Shown piece after piece: positions 23,456 through 34,852 of a stretch of 64,000 nt of DNA. Numbering within the stretch: position 1 is the first letter of the stretch; each line of letters begins with the position of its first letter. The notes under the pieces were generated by a model. It saw nothing but the letters and a program-made list of their open reading frames with translations. It searched no databases and was not told the DNA's origin. The stretch spans positions 1-64,000 of the forward strand of contig JAJNNX010000076.1 of assembly GCA_023159155.1 (NCBI GenBank), written 5' to 3'. This DNA is from Ustulina deusta (taxonomy: Eukaryota > Ascomycota > Sordariomycetes > Xylariales > Xylariaceae). Both the position numbers and the translations under genes were made by a program.

Positions 23456-25754
23456 CCTGAGGGGACTTTGAGGTGGTGGTGAAGGGGGAATGGAATAGAG
23501 CCCTGCTGCGGAGCTGTACTTGTTCTGTCTAATACAGCGTCGAAGGTGCTGTGCTGTTGGACATACTGCGGGGCAGAAAAAAGTGCGGCCTTAGGACTTG
23601 TGTTTTCGGACTTTGTAATTTATGCCATCTCCCAGTTTCCTGGATGACTCTCAAATATTGTCGCTTGGCAGATGCCAACAAAGATTGCCGATCACGTAAC
23701 TCGCATGCTAGATTAGCCATTAATAATACCGGCAGATACTAAGCGCCTTACCTGGAGGGGAATAAGCGGGAAATAGGCAGCTAGCCAAATTCAGAATGGT
23801 CTGAACACGCCAAAGTGCGGGGGTTAGCTGCATTAGTGTCCGTCGGTAGAGACTTCAGGGCCCGGGGCGGTCAACAGTCGGCGTGTACGCCGTGCGTACC
23901 CCTGCTGCGCATTCGCAACGACATGCCCGTGGGCTGTCTGTGGCTCGCGTCGTCCTTGCTCTGGTGGTGAACGCGCCGCTTTCTCTCCCGGGTGCCCTTT
24001 CCGGTCAGCATGCCGCATGCTCCCGGTGATGAGCATGCAGCATGCCAAGGGTGCTCCGTTAGAAATCAAGTCCTAGCTTCTCGTCTGGGAAGGATGTTGC
24101 GAGCTCCATGCAGGTCTAACCGCGGCCAGAGTTTGGTTTCAGTGCGGAGAAGTGCATAAGCCGCCTTCCCATTGGTTACCGACTGGTTGGATCCACAAGG
24201 AGCCCCGGAGCAACCTGACCTCTATCCTTACTATCCACAAGTGTTCAGGCTCCTTCTAAAAGGGAGCCGAGTATGCTACCAGGAAGTGAAGCAACCCCTG
24301 ATCGAGCTGAGCTCACCAATGAGATTTCAGAACCAAGGAGACAATCACCGGTGGGTGCACCACGGTTTGAGCTGGGAGGGTAACAAGACGCCTAGTTTGA
24401 AAGTCGGCATGTCGGCGTGGATGGGAGAAGTAACAAAATACGAGCAAGGCCTGCATAATAAATTGATGTAAATTGATTGCTCGAGACGGAATGTGCATTG
24501 TTAAGTCCTAAAAAAAAAGGCTTTTTTTTGTTCATGATAAACGCTTCGTGCAAAATGGAGGGGACATGGCAATTACGAAGAATCGGGAATTCTAGGTCAT
24601 GGGTTTGTCTCAATGTAGTGAACTATAGTGTAGGTAGCCTCATTCTAATCGCCCTGAACAATTTCCAGTCAGTTTTGTTAAATTACCTGAGCGAGGGGGA
24701 CTCGTTTTAGGTCAGAGAGTTATCCATGCCACGCCCCAGCCGGTTCGCGAGATTACCAACACTATTATTAGGTGGTAGTGAGCTCACGAGTCGGACACCT
24801 TTACTGTCTATGGCGTGGCACGGGTATTAAGCAGCGATGGCGAGTGTATAACGCACCTGGAAAGGTGACCATGGCGACGGGTTGAGTTAGGACCAGCGGG
24901 TAAACCTTGTTGTAATGCGGCTAGGTTGGGAATTTGAAACCTACCTGGGTACCTTAAGGCACGGGGTGTTGGGGGCAGTGCCGGATCAAACACACTTCTC
25001 ATATGCTTGGTCATCCGACGGCTGGTGTTCCCAAGGGGCCTCTAGTACAGACCTTCAGAATAGACCTAAGCCCCTAAGTAACTAGATCTGTAGAGGGTCC
25101 GTATTGGAGGCACATCAATAAGTCAGCAGAGCACTCCGTACTAAGTTATTAATATTGCTCTCACTTAGCCACCATGGCAATGTTATTACTCACCTCGATA
25201 CCAAACTAGGAAAAGTGCTCAGACAACAAAGGATTAGTTTAGCGTTACCCTTACGTATGGAGGTAGATTTTATCATGTATCTCCATACTTAACAAATTCA
25301 GTGATTATAATAAAGAGCTCTATTGATTAGAATGATTTGCAAATGATCTCTTCGTAAATAAAAACAACTATAACAGCTAATGTAGGCAAACGAATATGCC
25401 TATAGAGTTTCAAGCTATTATCGAATAGACTTATATAGCCGCATGTGACTGTATAGGATAATCCTTGGCACCCCTATTGGCTTCAGTCATATTCCCTACA
25501 GCTCACACGCATCACTTCAAGCCTTGGTCCGTACCCCGGGAATGCAGAACAATCACTGAAAATTTTATGACGAGATCAAAGTGGAAGTGCTGATTGTTGT
25601 ATGTAAATGTCAATCTGAACGCATCGAATTCAGGGCCATGTTTGAAGCCTTCTGACTAAGCTCTGGGTGGTAAGGGGCTATACATATGCTCGATCCGCGA
25701 AGCTGCTTGGGAGTCCGCCCCGACCCTCCCATGGAGGAATGCGCACAAACCGAC
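23456..25754. other. Intergenic, no gene seen
   Basis: 2.3 kb between the ABC transporter start and the next gene's stop codon. Only short overlapping shadow ORFs are present. It holds a strong hairpin at 24008-24045 and a TACCTGGGTACCTT motif near 24943-24957. Confidence 0.5.
24008..24045. repeat. GCATGC-rich hairpin
   Basis: A 15-bp stem (24008-24022 against 24031-24045, one mismatch) built of repeated GCATGC, with an 8-nt loop. It could be a binding site for a dimeric factor or a cruciform. There is no gene next to it. Confidence 0.6.
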
Positions 25755-26343
25755 TCAAGGCCGTGCAGCTCCAGGAGTATGAGCCCCGCGGTCAGGACAT
25801 AGTGGTGGAAACTCCTCAATAGAATAAGTATAGTGCTTTGTTGATTCGGGGCGCTTCTGGATACTGTGGGCATAGGTATCCTTAGGAACCCGAGAAACGA
25901 TAATCTTGACGCCCTCCAGGTCCAGTTCATCCATGAAGTTATTGGACCTCCTGAGTCTCTGAATCCTTCTTTTCCGGGCCAAGTACAGCTTCCTAGGTAG
26001 CTCGCATTTTTTGAAGAACTGACCCTCGCAAGACTCACCCTTGTCGCTGATTGCAGGGAAAACAATGAGATCCCCGTCATTCCAACAACTCGGCTTAATG
26101 TGATATTCGCGTTGCTTTCCTTGAAGAGATTTCCCAACATAATCATCGAACGAGGTGGCTACGGTCTCGCAACCGCTAAGCTCTCCAGAATCGTTGGGAT
26201 TTCGGTTCTGTATTAGATCCATATTAGTTATTGTCATTTGATATCCTGCTCTAGCTTATGGCACAATCAACAATAGAGGCACATACCTGTGGATATCCTT
26301 CACTAAGCCCACGCGCAGGACATGGTAGAGCAGGCGAATTCAT
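25755..26343 (-). CDS. Hypothetical protein (169 aa, two exons)
   Basis: Proposed exons are 26343-26287 and 26207-25755, separated by a 79-nt intron (GTATGT...ACAG). The phases fit and give MNSPALPCPARGLSEGYP followed by the main exon. The protein is hydrophilic and charged, with a basic patch (LARKRRIQRLRR) and an acidic flank. There are no membrane segments and no signal peptide. I do not recognise any domain. The main exon is 150 codons open with a good upstream splice site, which favours a real gene. A lineage-specific or decaying gene remains possible. Confidence 0.4.
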
Positions 26344-26616
26344 CGTGAATAACATTTCCGATCGACTATGGTTGTGATAACATATGAAGTCCTTTAGTCT
26401 TCGGTAGCAACGCTACTTATAGTATTCATACCTTATCTTACATCACCCATATACCTCTGCTATGGCTGCTCAAAATGATCGTGGCTACGATAGAGAATGT
26501 CTCTCCCAGTTTTTCCATTGTTCCAATCAAGGGCGTTCTAATATGGTATTTGACTAATGGGTGGGCTATAACCCTTACTTCGCCTTGCACAAAACGGATA
26601 AGTCCTACACCATCGC

Positions 26617-27009
26617 GCGCCTCGGTTTTTCGAAGGGAAGATCTGATATCGGGAGGGGAACCTAAACCTATTTTGGTAGTTGCCCCGTGAGCTTAGGAAC
26701 TATCTATTGGTACAATAAGTTAGCTTCGAACTCTACTAAAATCGATGTATTTATCGATGTAGTAGAAGTTTTCCGGTATTTTGGCATGAAAAAATATGCA
26801 ATCGATAGCTAAAGATGTAGTGAAGCCAGAAATAGCGCGTAATTGATGGATATTGCGATGCACGATGGTGTTGTTGATGGTTGAAGGTGGTGATGAATGT
26901 GGGTGGAGGGTGTTGGTTGGTGGGTGAAGGTGATGCATCTGAGGTATTGCCGTGTTGGGTTTAGGTTCCCCTCCCGATATCAGATCTTCCCTTCGAAAAA
27001 CCGAGGCGC
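26617..27009. mobile_element. MITE-like element with perfect 52-bp terminal inverted repeats
   Basis: 26617-26668 and 26958-27009 are perfect 52-bp reverse complements, starting GCGCCTCGGTTTTTCG. The 6-bp direct repeat CATCGC flanks the pair exactly, at 26611-26616 and 27010-27015, as a target-site duplication would. The interior (289 bp) has no transposase, only a GGTGG/TGG-rich stretch and an ATCGATGTATTTATCGATG palindrome. This is a non-autonomous DNA element. The superfamily is not clear from TIR or TSD length. Confidence 0.8.
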
Positions 27010-27185
27010 CATCGCGTCGCGTGAGTGGCTATCTCCTACTAAGAAATTGGCCTCAATTGTCATGTCCTCCGAAAGTGCTAGTTTGTGGTTCAATCTGCAA
27101 TCGAGAAGGGCATCAAGGTGGCCTCATAGAAAACGAGATGAGGCGGGCCTAGAAACGGCCTCAGGAGGGCCTTGTATGGGCCTCA

Positions 27186-27262
27186 CCTCAAATAGGCCTC
27201 AAATAGGCCTCAAATGGACCTCAAATAGGCCTCAAATGGACCTCAAATAGGCCTCAAACGGG
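27186..27262. repeat. 11-bp minisatellite, seven units
   Basis: Seven tandem 11-mers, alternating mainly CCTCAAATAGG and CCTCAAATGGA. Looser GGCCTCA-type copies lie just upstream (about 27117-27185). Confidence 0.85.
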
Positions 27263-29748
27263 TCTAGAGCGGAACCTGATGATCGGCAGCAACTGCGAAA
27301 GTGGCCTCTTCGTTTACCTGTGCTATAGATTAGCAGTATTTAATTGGCTGCTGGCCCCTGTAGTTGCCCAAAAGAGGTAGGTTGACGTCACCAGGTGCGG
27401 GCCAAGCGCAACCCATAGCATGAGACTAAGACCCCCTAAGTACCTAGACTTGATAGTGCCGATACACCAGTTTAGTTTCATACTTAAGCCTATTAAATAT
27501 CTCAGTTTCAAGGTGTCGAAAGGAGGTCCATTAGGCACCTAGGTAGGTATATACTTGATTACGAGTTATCTTAATTTAATTTGTTGAACCATTTTTTATG
27601 CAACCATGGTAAAAGGAACTTCGGCCACGTTTTGAATCTGAGTCGTTTAACATCATCGCTTTGCCCCCTCATCATTTGAGTAAGTTGCACCGAACATCCG
27701 AATGCTGCGCACAAGGCACAGACGCCACAAGTAAGGAGATAGTCAGCCCGTCGGCTGCGTATATTACAATATTCTCACTGGGGATATAAGAGCAGCTTTA
27801 TTGTTGTCGTCCTCAGAATATTTTTTTAAACCCCAGGTATCCGACAGTTGCCCGCCGCCAACCCCTATCGCATTAGCCCCTGACTTTTCGTTCTCTGTTC
27901 AACCTCATCATGTCACCTCGTTATCATGTGACCAAGCTCGTCTATGTCAACTTTGATCACGCATTCGATAAAGTCGGGTTTGCGACCCTATGTCTATTCA
28001 AAGAAGTTCATTACAGGAGCGCAACTGAGTATAATTTATTCTGCAATCTGAATGTTGAGCTGCCCTTGTCGTAAGTTCATAACCTTATTCAACCGATCTA
28101 ACTTGTTGTAGTGAGAGAGAATTATCCTAACATTGGTTTCCAGCCCTGGGGAGTGATTGATTGCGTTCAACGCCGTGAAGAAGGCTGCGTGGCGAGCTGT
28201 CTTGCTATGTAACTCTGTTTTCCAGCCCAGGCGACGAGAGCGGCATAACACAGAAGACGAAGCACCTGAACCCTGCAGGTGTTGGTCTCTGAGAGGGCCG
28301 GTGACATGCCCATTCCCTTTCCTATACATTGCTGGGGCGGCCGGTTTGACCGAAGCCGAATTGGCACAGGTTGACATGGTATAGGTGGTCTTCTTTCGCC
28401 TCACAGCACCATGACAATGTGTCACGACTTGAATCATCTGGGGCGTGGCACCCTTCCTGCGGCGCTTCAACGGCGCCTCATGTGCTCACTGTGCCTCGCC
28501 CTTGGGTCACAACTCACGCCTCGATTCGGTATCCGTTCTTCGTTAATCATATCCTCGAAAGTCTGAGTCTTTGTTAGGACCCTTATTCAGACCCTTCATA
28601 ATGACTCGTATTCTTGGCTCCCATCATAGCGCCTCACGCACCTCGCTGTCTAGGAGGTCAGTATCGAAATCACGAATCTGCTTGTTCAACCACCTCTGGT
28701 CCCTATCATTTAGCAACAAATACCCGTAACTCTTCACTGCGCTCGGTTTTCATATGCGACGCTGATCCCATCCTCCATTTTTCCTTATTCTCGGCATCCG
28801 GCAGTAAAGGGGTTTGGTTGCCCTCATGGTCTTCGTCAATTCTTTCTTTCCATTCTATATGTACCTCCTAGTCTTTGAATTCCTGTATACTCGGTCCACC
28901 GCCTGGAGGAAGCGGTTCTTGGTCTGTGTAGGGGGGTTTCGTTGGCGCCGAGCCACGTATAATCTATACAACGTGAATAAGGAATGGCCGGGCGTACGGC
29001 GGTACTAAATCTCGTGATATTATAAGTTTTCATGGTAAAATATGAAGTGGAAAAACAAGGGAAGAGGTAAATGTACCAAGACTCTTGCGAGAAGGTGATT
29101 GCTACATGAAACGCAAGCTATCCACTGGTTGTCCGGGTGATGAACACCAGACACGGGCGCGGTGGTCGTCATAAAGAGCCAATCAGCTACTAAAGAGACT
29201 GTCACAGGAACGCAAGAAGTTCGAAACATGGAAGTTGATTCAATCAAAACACGTGATTGAAATATACACAAATGAAGAGATGGTAAATGGACTGGAGTAG
29301 GAGAGGAAATGGAAGCTTCAGTCTAGGATATACCTCAATTATTTATCCTACTAGTATGATAAACTCGACTGATAACACATGAGCCTCAATTTCTTCTCTT
29401 ATATGTGGGTTCTGTTGGAGAACCAATAATTGTCAAACTACGATGTTATTGCCCTTTTGGTCATTCCGGAGGATCAAGTGCCACCCCATCCTTGACAGAC
29501 TAACCTGGCCACCCATATAGACCTCACCATATGATACTCGTCTGACACAGCCTCGACTGAGCTACAAAGGTAAAGCTCTTGATAAGGACCATCGTAACAA
29601 TAATTCGTACATGATCGTGTACCATTTAAACTCGGAAAATATCCTTCATCATCAACTCCTACCGCTTCCTGAGTAAACCACTCAGATTACTCAAGTCGTA
29701 CCGTCAACAGGGCGGCCCCCTCGCCTTCCATCCCAGCAAATCCTGCAC
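27263..29748. other. Mostly featureless accessory DNA
   Basis: No convincing conserved gene. One weak two-exon candidate is listed separately (27910-28130). Other open frames are short and overlap on both strands without splice support. A CACCTAGGTAGGTATA motif lies at 27537-27552. Confidence 0.4.
27910..28130 (+). CDS. Weak candidate small gene (59 aa, two exons)
   Basis: A 161-nt first exon, starting MSPRYHVTKLVYVNFDH, ends at a strong donor (GTAAGTT at 28071). A CTAAC branch site and a GTAG acceptor follow 41 nt downstream. The second exon (28112-28130) closes the frame after six codons. The donor, branch site and acceptor are the only support; there is no recognised domain or signal peptide. 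A 41-nt intron is at the lower limit for these fungi. Confidence 0.22.
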
Positions 29749-30230
29749 CTAATAAGGATGCCCCTTCACTGTATCCCGATCAACAGTCAAGAACTGGTTC
29801 TCCCCTACGCGATACATTCCCTTGCAAAACCAGCTTACAAGGACACCACGCTGACCGTTCTCCGTCTTGATCGCGCCGAGCATGATACGTGTTGCCAAGT
29901 ACCGAGAGCGCATGGTCAGCGTCCAATTCCCCGTACGTGACCCCGTCGTCCCAGACGTGAGAGTCGAGAACGACTTCTGTGGCGCCGCACTCGCGCGTGG
30001 TTTTCGTTAACATCGTTTTATCAGCCTGTGATCCTCTCTTCTTTTTTCTTCTCACACTCTTCTCTCTCTCATGTCAGACAGAAATAGAACAGGGAAGACC
30101 TACTCGCCGTAACAACCCCCATCTTAGTCGCCTCGTGGATCCCCACGCATATGCATTGCATAGTAACCTTGATCATCACTATGAATCCCCCGACGTAGCG
30201 GGCTTGATGAGGGTGGTGTTGTCACTGCGA
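29749..30230 (-). pseudogene. Frameshifted phytanoyl-CoA dioxygenase (PhyH) remnant
   Basis: Minus-strand pieces in different frames match the PhyH fold in order. HSDDQGYYAMH (about 30183-30150) fits the iron-binding H-x-D. After it come ATKMGVVT and then TTRECGATEVVLDSHVWDD, the G-A-T-x-V-x-x-x-S-H block. GNTYHA holds the distal iron-ligand His. A one-base frame change near 29870 then leads into NGQRGVLVSWFCKGMYRV, followed by ENQFLTVDRDTVKG and a stop at 29751-29749. At least two frame changes and in-frame stops separate the pieces, and the N-terminal part is missing. PhyH enzymes are Fe(II)/2-oxoglutarate dioxygenases, frequent as tailoring enzymes of fungal metabolites. Confidence 0.7.
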
Positions 30231-30808
30231 TGTAGCACACTGCCGCAGACGCTGCATGTTGTCGAACCTACGCCAGAGGCGGACTGGCAGGGCGCGAATA
30301 TGGCAGCTGTGCAGAAGCGGCCCTAGCTGCCTCTGCCCGACTACGCCGATCCCACGCTATTTCCGCTCGAGGTGGCCCTTTGACGCCTATCGAACAGCTG
30401 AGGCGAGCTGGCGGCGGCTCACGTCGCCGACATAAAGCCACTCCAAGGCGGTACAGCTAATTAATGATTTTGACCAGAGTTTGTAAGGCACGGGTCACAG
30501 GGAAGATCTAAGTTACCTAGTTCTCTAGGTTGCAAGTGGCAATTAGGGTGGACTTTATTTCGGATCCCAAAAACCGCTCCTAGACTAACGCCTACAGCAC
30601 ATGTAAGACAGAAACTTCTCCATAATGTGTGCTTGTAGCTATGATCACGACAGCATAAGACCATGTGTTGCTTGGTATCTCCTTGTAGCATGCGTGAATC
30701 AAATCACGTCAATGTACTGGTAGTGGCTACCTAGTTGCTCGCTCATTAGGCTCGCCCTAATTTGACTCTTGATAATAGAATAAATATGGGCACTTACACA
30801 CATCCGCC
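30231..30808. other. Intergenic, no gene seen
   Basis: Lies between the PhyH remnant and the secreted-protein gene. Only short shadow ORFs are present. The distal part of the PhyH gene may once have lain here, but I could not trace it. Confidence 0.4.
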
Positions 30809-31057
30809 TCAAGGAGTCGGCGCGATTGCGGCCGCCCAGCACGCGGCTTGACAAGTTCCAAATGCAGTATTGCACGCGATGACGGTCGCCGGGGCAGACA
30901 GGCCCATTGTCGCCCCCCATGTACAGCCCGCTGCCGCGTAACAGGCTGTCACGACGGCTGCGCACCCGGCTTGGCATATGCCGTATGCCGCAGGGCCTGC
31001 GCTCACGATGGGCACCAAGCCGAATGATGCCGCGACGAGAGAAGTAGTAGGTCTCAT
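30809..31057 (-). CDS. Small cysteine-rich secreted protein (82 aa)
   Basis: A single exon with ATG at 31057. Residues 1-20 form a signal peptide ending in IVSA, followed by GPAAYGICQAGCAAVV. The mature part of about 62 residues is Ala/Gly-rich with seven cysteines (ICQAGC, TAC, AGC, IAC, GTC, AAC). The YGICQxGC...AC...GC...AC..A.GTCQxAC pattern belongs to a family of small fungal secreted proteins of unknown function that I recognise only by pattern. It could be a cell-wall or effector-type protein. It stands alone in a gene-poor region. Confidence 0.65.
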   Translation of the reverse strand: MRPTTSLVAASFGLVPIVSAGPAAYGICQAGCAAVVTACYAAAGCTWGATMGLSAPATVIACNTAFGTCQAACWAAAIAPTP

Positions 31058-34000
31058 TGCGCTTGAACTAGCTACTGAGCAGTATGTGATGGTGTGGTGT
31101 TATTTTGTCTTTGGGGTAAGAGTCGAGGGAGGTGGCGTTGATGAGGGGTAGTCCGTTGAGAAGTAGATGATAAAATGGAGGGGTGAGAGCCGAAGCGCTG
31201 GCTGTGTTTATATCCTTGCGATGCAGGTCTCAGTACCTGAGGACACAAGTGGCGGGCTGCATGTAATACCGGTACGTGCAGAACCGGCTCGAATGCATGT
31301 ATCCGCCTGATGGATAACGTTGGATGCTTTTATAGGCCGCGAACCTTCGGGGAGAATGAGGAGCAATGATACACATACATTACCAGTTGCCTACCTGTGG
31401 GGTGATGATATCGCTATTTATGGTCATAGGCCGACCTCCTAGGATGGGGTGAGGGGGGGGGGAACGAGTCATCCAACCTCCAAGAACGGAGTGATGCTTG
31501 GATTAATCAAGGTCGATATTCCATCGAACATGAGGCGAAAGTCCAGAGTAGTTTGTTTAGGTATAGTGCCCGCCTTTGAAAATGACAGACTGTCAGGTAT
31601 ACTGTTTTAGCCGTCAAAGACTCGTTGCTATAACGGATGAAAGCCCTAAGATCCAGCTAAATTATCTATGACGACAGTATGGATTTGTGGTGAAAGAAGT
31701 ACACTACATATATCAAAAATAAGGCCAAAAGATGACGAATTCGGACTAGGATAAGATATGCATTAGACCTGAATAGTTCCCTCTACCTAGTAGTTTGGTT
31801 AGGGGATTAAGAATCAATTGATTAGTTGACCTATCCCTATATTGGGTCTTCTGTTGTGCATACCGTCTTAGACAGTCAGTCCTTCATGGGCAGACGAGGG
31901 CCGCGACCCGCGTTAGCCTAGAGCCCCAATAGACTCCGCCGTTTACTCCGGAGCCGAGATACTGCGCTGATACACACGGAACACGCAGGCATTTATAGGA
32001 GGGGTAGGTAGCTCAAGGCGCGGGGATGGAATGTGACGTGGCCCTACCTACGCGACACCCGCCTATGCACGAGACCGATACCGAACCATGACTTTAGGAT
32101 ATAAGTGATCTGTCATTTTTAGAGCGGCTTTTTGAAAGCTTTGTCCCAATAAAACGACCGTCCGCTAACGAGCCATATCCAGGCTTTGCCGCTGTTGCCT
32201 CTGTATCAGAGGACTAGGTCTGTTCTCTGTGGCATAACTTAGAGGGCCGTAGCGAAGATGATGATTGGAGTCGTGTTGTATGGGGCGCTGACAAGGGAGT
32301 CATTATCACGGCATATATATCTAAATTAGAGGCATACGCATCGACGTACTCCCTATCAGCCCTAATCCATCATACCACCACCTTGCTCTGCTTATCTCCC
32401 TCCGTAGTAATATAAGACTTCGCGCCTTCGCAGTGAAACAATACCGTTTTAAATGTAAGCACTGCCGATGTAAGATGTTTAAGTCAATAGAGGATTAGAA
32501 TTTTTATGGAAAAGATTATTTATTACTGGAAATAATTATTGTCCACTACATGATATACACCGAAGCCCTTCCTAGGTAATATTAACATACAGCAGTATAT
32601 GTCTACCTCGATATGCATCATGGTTGAAGACACACGGACGGATAAATCCCCTATCAACCTCTTTTCCTCTTCCGAAACCGTGAGCGTGCCCTTCAACTAT
32701 AGGGTACTATAGGGTGACACATTTGGAGTGAATAGTCTATGGTGTTTTGTCCCTCAAGTTTCATGGCAGGAGCTGGCAAGGCAAGGTTATCAATCAAAAC
32801 AAGAGTGCAAACTTTCAACAAACGTTCCCACCTACCACTTCGATAGCTCGATGGTGAAGTAATCGGTAGCACAAACCCTTGTGTCAGAGGCAGGCCCTTA
32901 GGCATTCAAGGGCTTCCCAGTCAAGAGATGTTGAGTATAACTTGAGCCCTGTGACTCTTTTCGCAACTCATAGGATGCCATTTCGAATCTACCTGCTATG
33001 GCCTCTCTCCCTCTATCTTTCTTTTTACTCCCACGTTAATCGCTCTTACGCTAGTAAGAACTCCTAGTGTTTACTGAATTTACTGAGTTTCCCATGCCGC
33101 TAAGAATACCTAGATATAAATCCACCTTGGGATTCTTCTCAAGCTAAGACAGATGTCTGCCGCTAACACACTACTAATATCAGACGACGGGAGAGGTTTC
33201 CCTCTATTGATCCGATGTACCAGCACCTGATGAAGTTTCTGAAATGTGTTTCCCCCTTGATACAAAGACTGTATCTTACAATCAAGGCGCACTCGCTTTG
33301 GAAGCCGTAACTTCTCTTAACGTGTATTTCAAAGAGTCATTCTAACAGTGATAGTTTAGAAAGTAGAAGTTGTTCACAAACAATAGGGGAAGGATATTTA
33401 TCAGCCCTCCTAGGAAGCACACACTATTTCGTTCTTGTTTACGAAGCTGGTTACCCCCCTTCAGCTCTATATGTCATCTCATTAAATCTCAATAACTAGG
33501 GGGTTTCTACTTGGGACGGCTACTTCGAGTCTTGGCTACTGTCCTCGGCCGCTCGCGTGTACTAATGATAATTGAATTGCATTATTTTTTTTTCACTTCT
33601 TAGTCTCCTGCTAGTTGTCAGTGGACATGTGAGAATAATTACGAGATATCTTCAATTTAACATGCTAATACACGGCGGATACATCTTAATACATATTTAG
33701 TTTAATGGGACTAAGAAGACCAAAAGGAAAACAGGCCATTGATGACGTGAGATATATTAATGTATTGCTTCTAGCAGTAATAATGGTAGAATTTATACGG
33801 ACTTATAATAGTGAATCAACAAACTGCGGCCCCAGACTCTTTCCCTCTCTGTCTCCAGAGTGAACTTCGAATGTACTCCATGTAGTGTGTATTATCGGGA
33901 GATCAGCTGGGGTACATTAGGTACCTACCTGGTCAAGATAGCGCACACTAAGTACCTAACTAACCTAGGTACCTCTGTTGCTGAGGGAAAATAACTTTGC

Positions 34001-34852
34001 CGGAAAGGTACTAGGTTAGGATGAAGAGTGTGTGACAACCCGTGATCCTGGGACGATTTAATGTAATATTAGCACCTGTCAAAATGTTGTCTAATTTGCA
34101 TACCTACTCGGAACTCTGGCGGGCAACAGTATGTAGAGAATTAATCATAGCATCAAGAGCGGTCTATAGTACATAGGCACCTACCTAGCTTGCATCTTTC
34201 AGGTAGGTACTGTTTTGCAAGTGGGCGGGCCCAGGATGTTGCAGAGAAGATGGAGAGAGATACCTAAGTGACATTCAACCACAGTGAGGGGTAAGATACT
34301 GCGGTACATGGGCACTGTCCACGTTAGGTAAGTAAGTACCTTCCCACAGTCCCCGCCTGCTGCTGGAACATGGCTCGCCCACAAGTCCTACGCAGGCCAA
34401 GACTGCAGGTGCCAGAACCCGAGCCCGAGCCCGAGCCAGGCTGAGCCCCACGGGCCGTGTCATCATTGTACATCGCAGTCTTTCGCGACGTGCAACGACA
34501 CACATTCATTTCTCCCGCCATCCCGACGCCATTCTTTCTTTCGAGAGAAACGACAGCCATGGCTAGGTGAAAAACACCAGATTTCCCAACGAGCACACAC
34601 ACTTCGAATTGACGAGTGCGGGATATCGAAGCCGAAGCTCCCGGTTCTTTCAGACCGGACGGATACCTATCTACCGTTAGTCTAGCCTGGATGTGGGTGG
34701 TGGCATCGGCACATTGAGGAAGAAGAAGAACAACAACAAAAGCTCCATCTGGCCCACGCGTTATAGACAAAACAGCCCAACGCAAGAAGCCTCTGCCGCC
34801 TACCATCTTCTCTTGTGGGGCCCCCGTTGAGAAGATAAGGTATTCCCCGAAG
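31058..34852. other. 3.8-kb intergenic region ending in the TVP38 promoter
   Basis: No gene or recognisable pseudogene found on either strand. TACCTAGGTACC-type motifs cluster at 33919-33982 and 34170-34210. A G-run lies at 31450-31461. The region marks the boundary between the sparse accessory DNA on the left and the conserved gene-dense DNA on the right. Confidence 0.5.
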
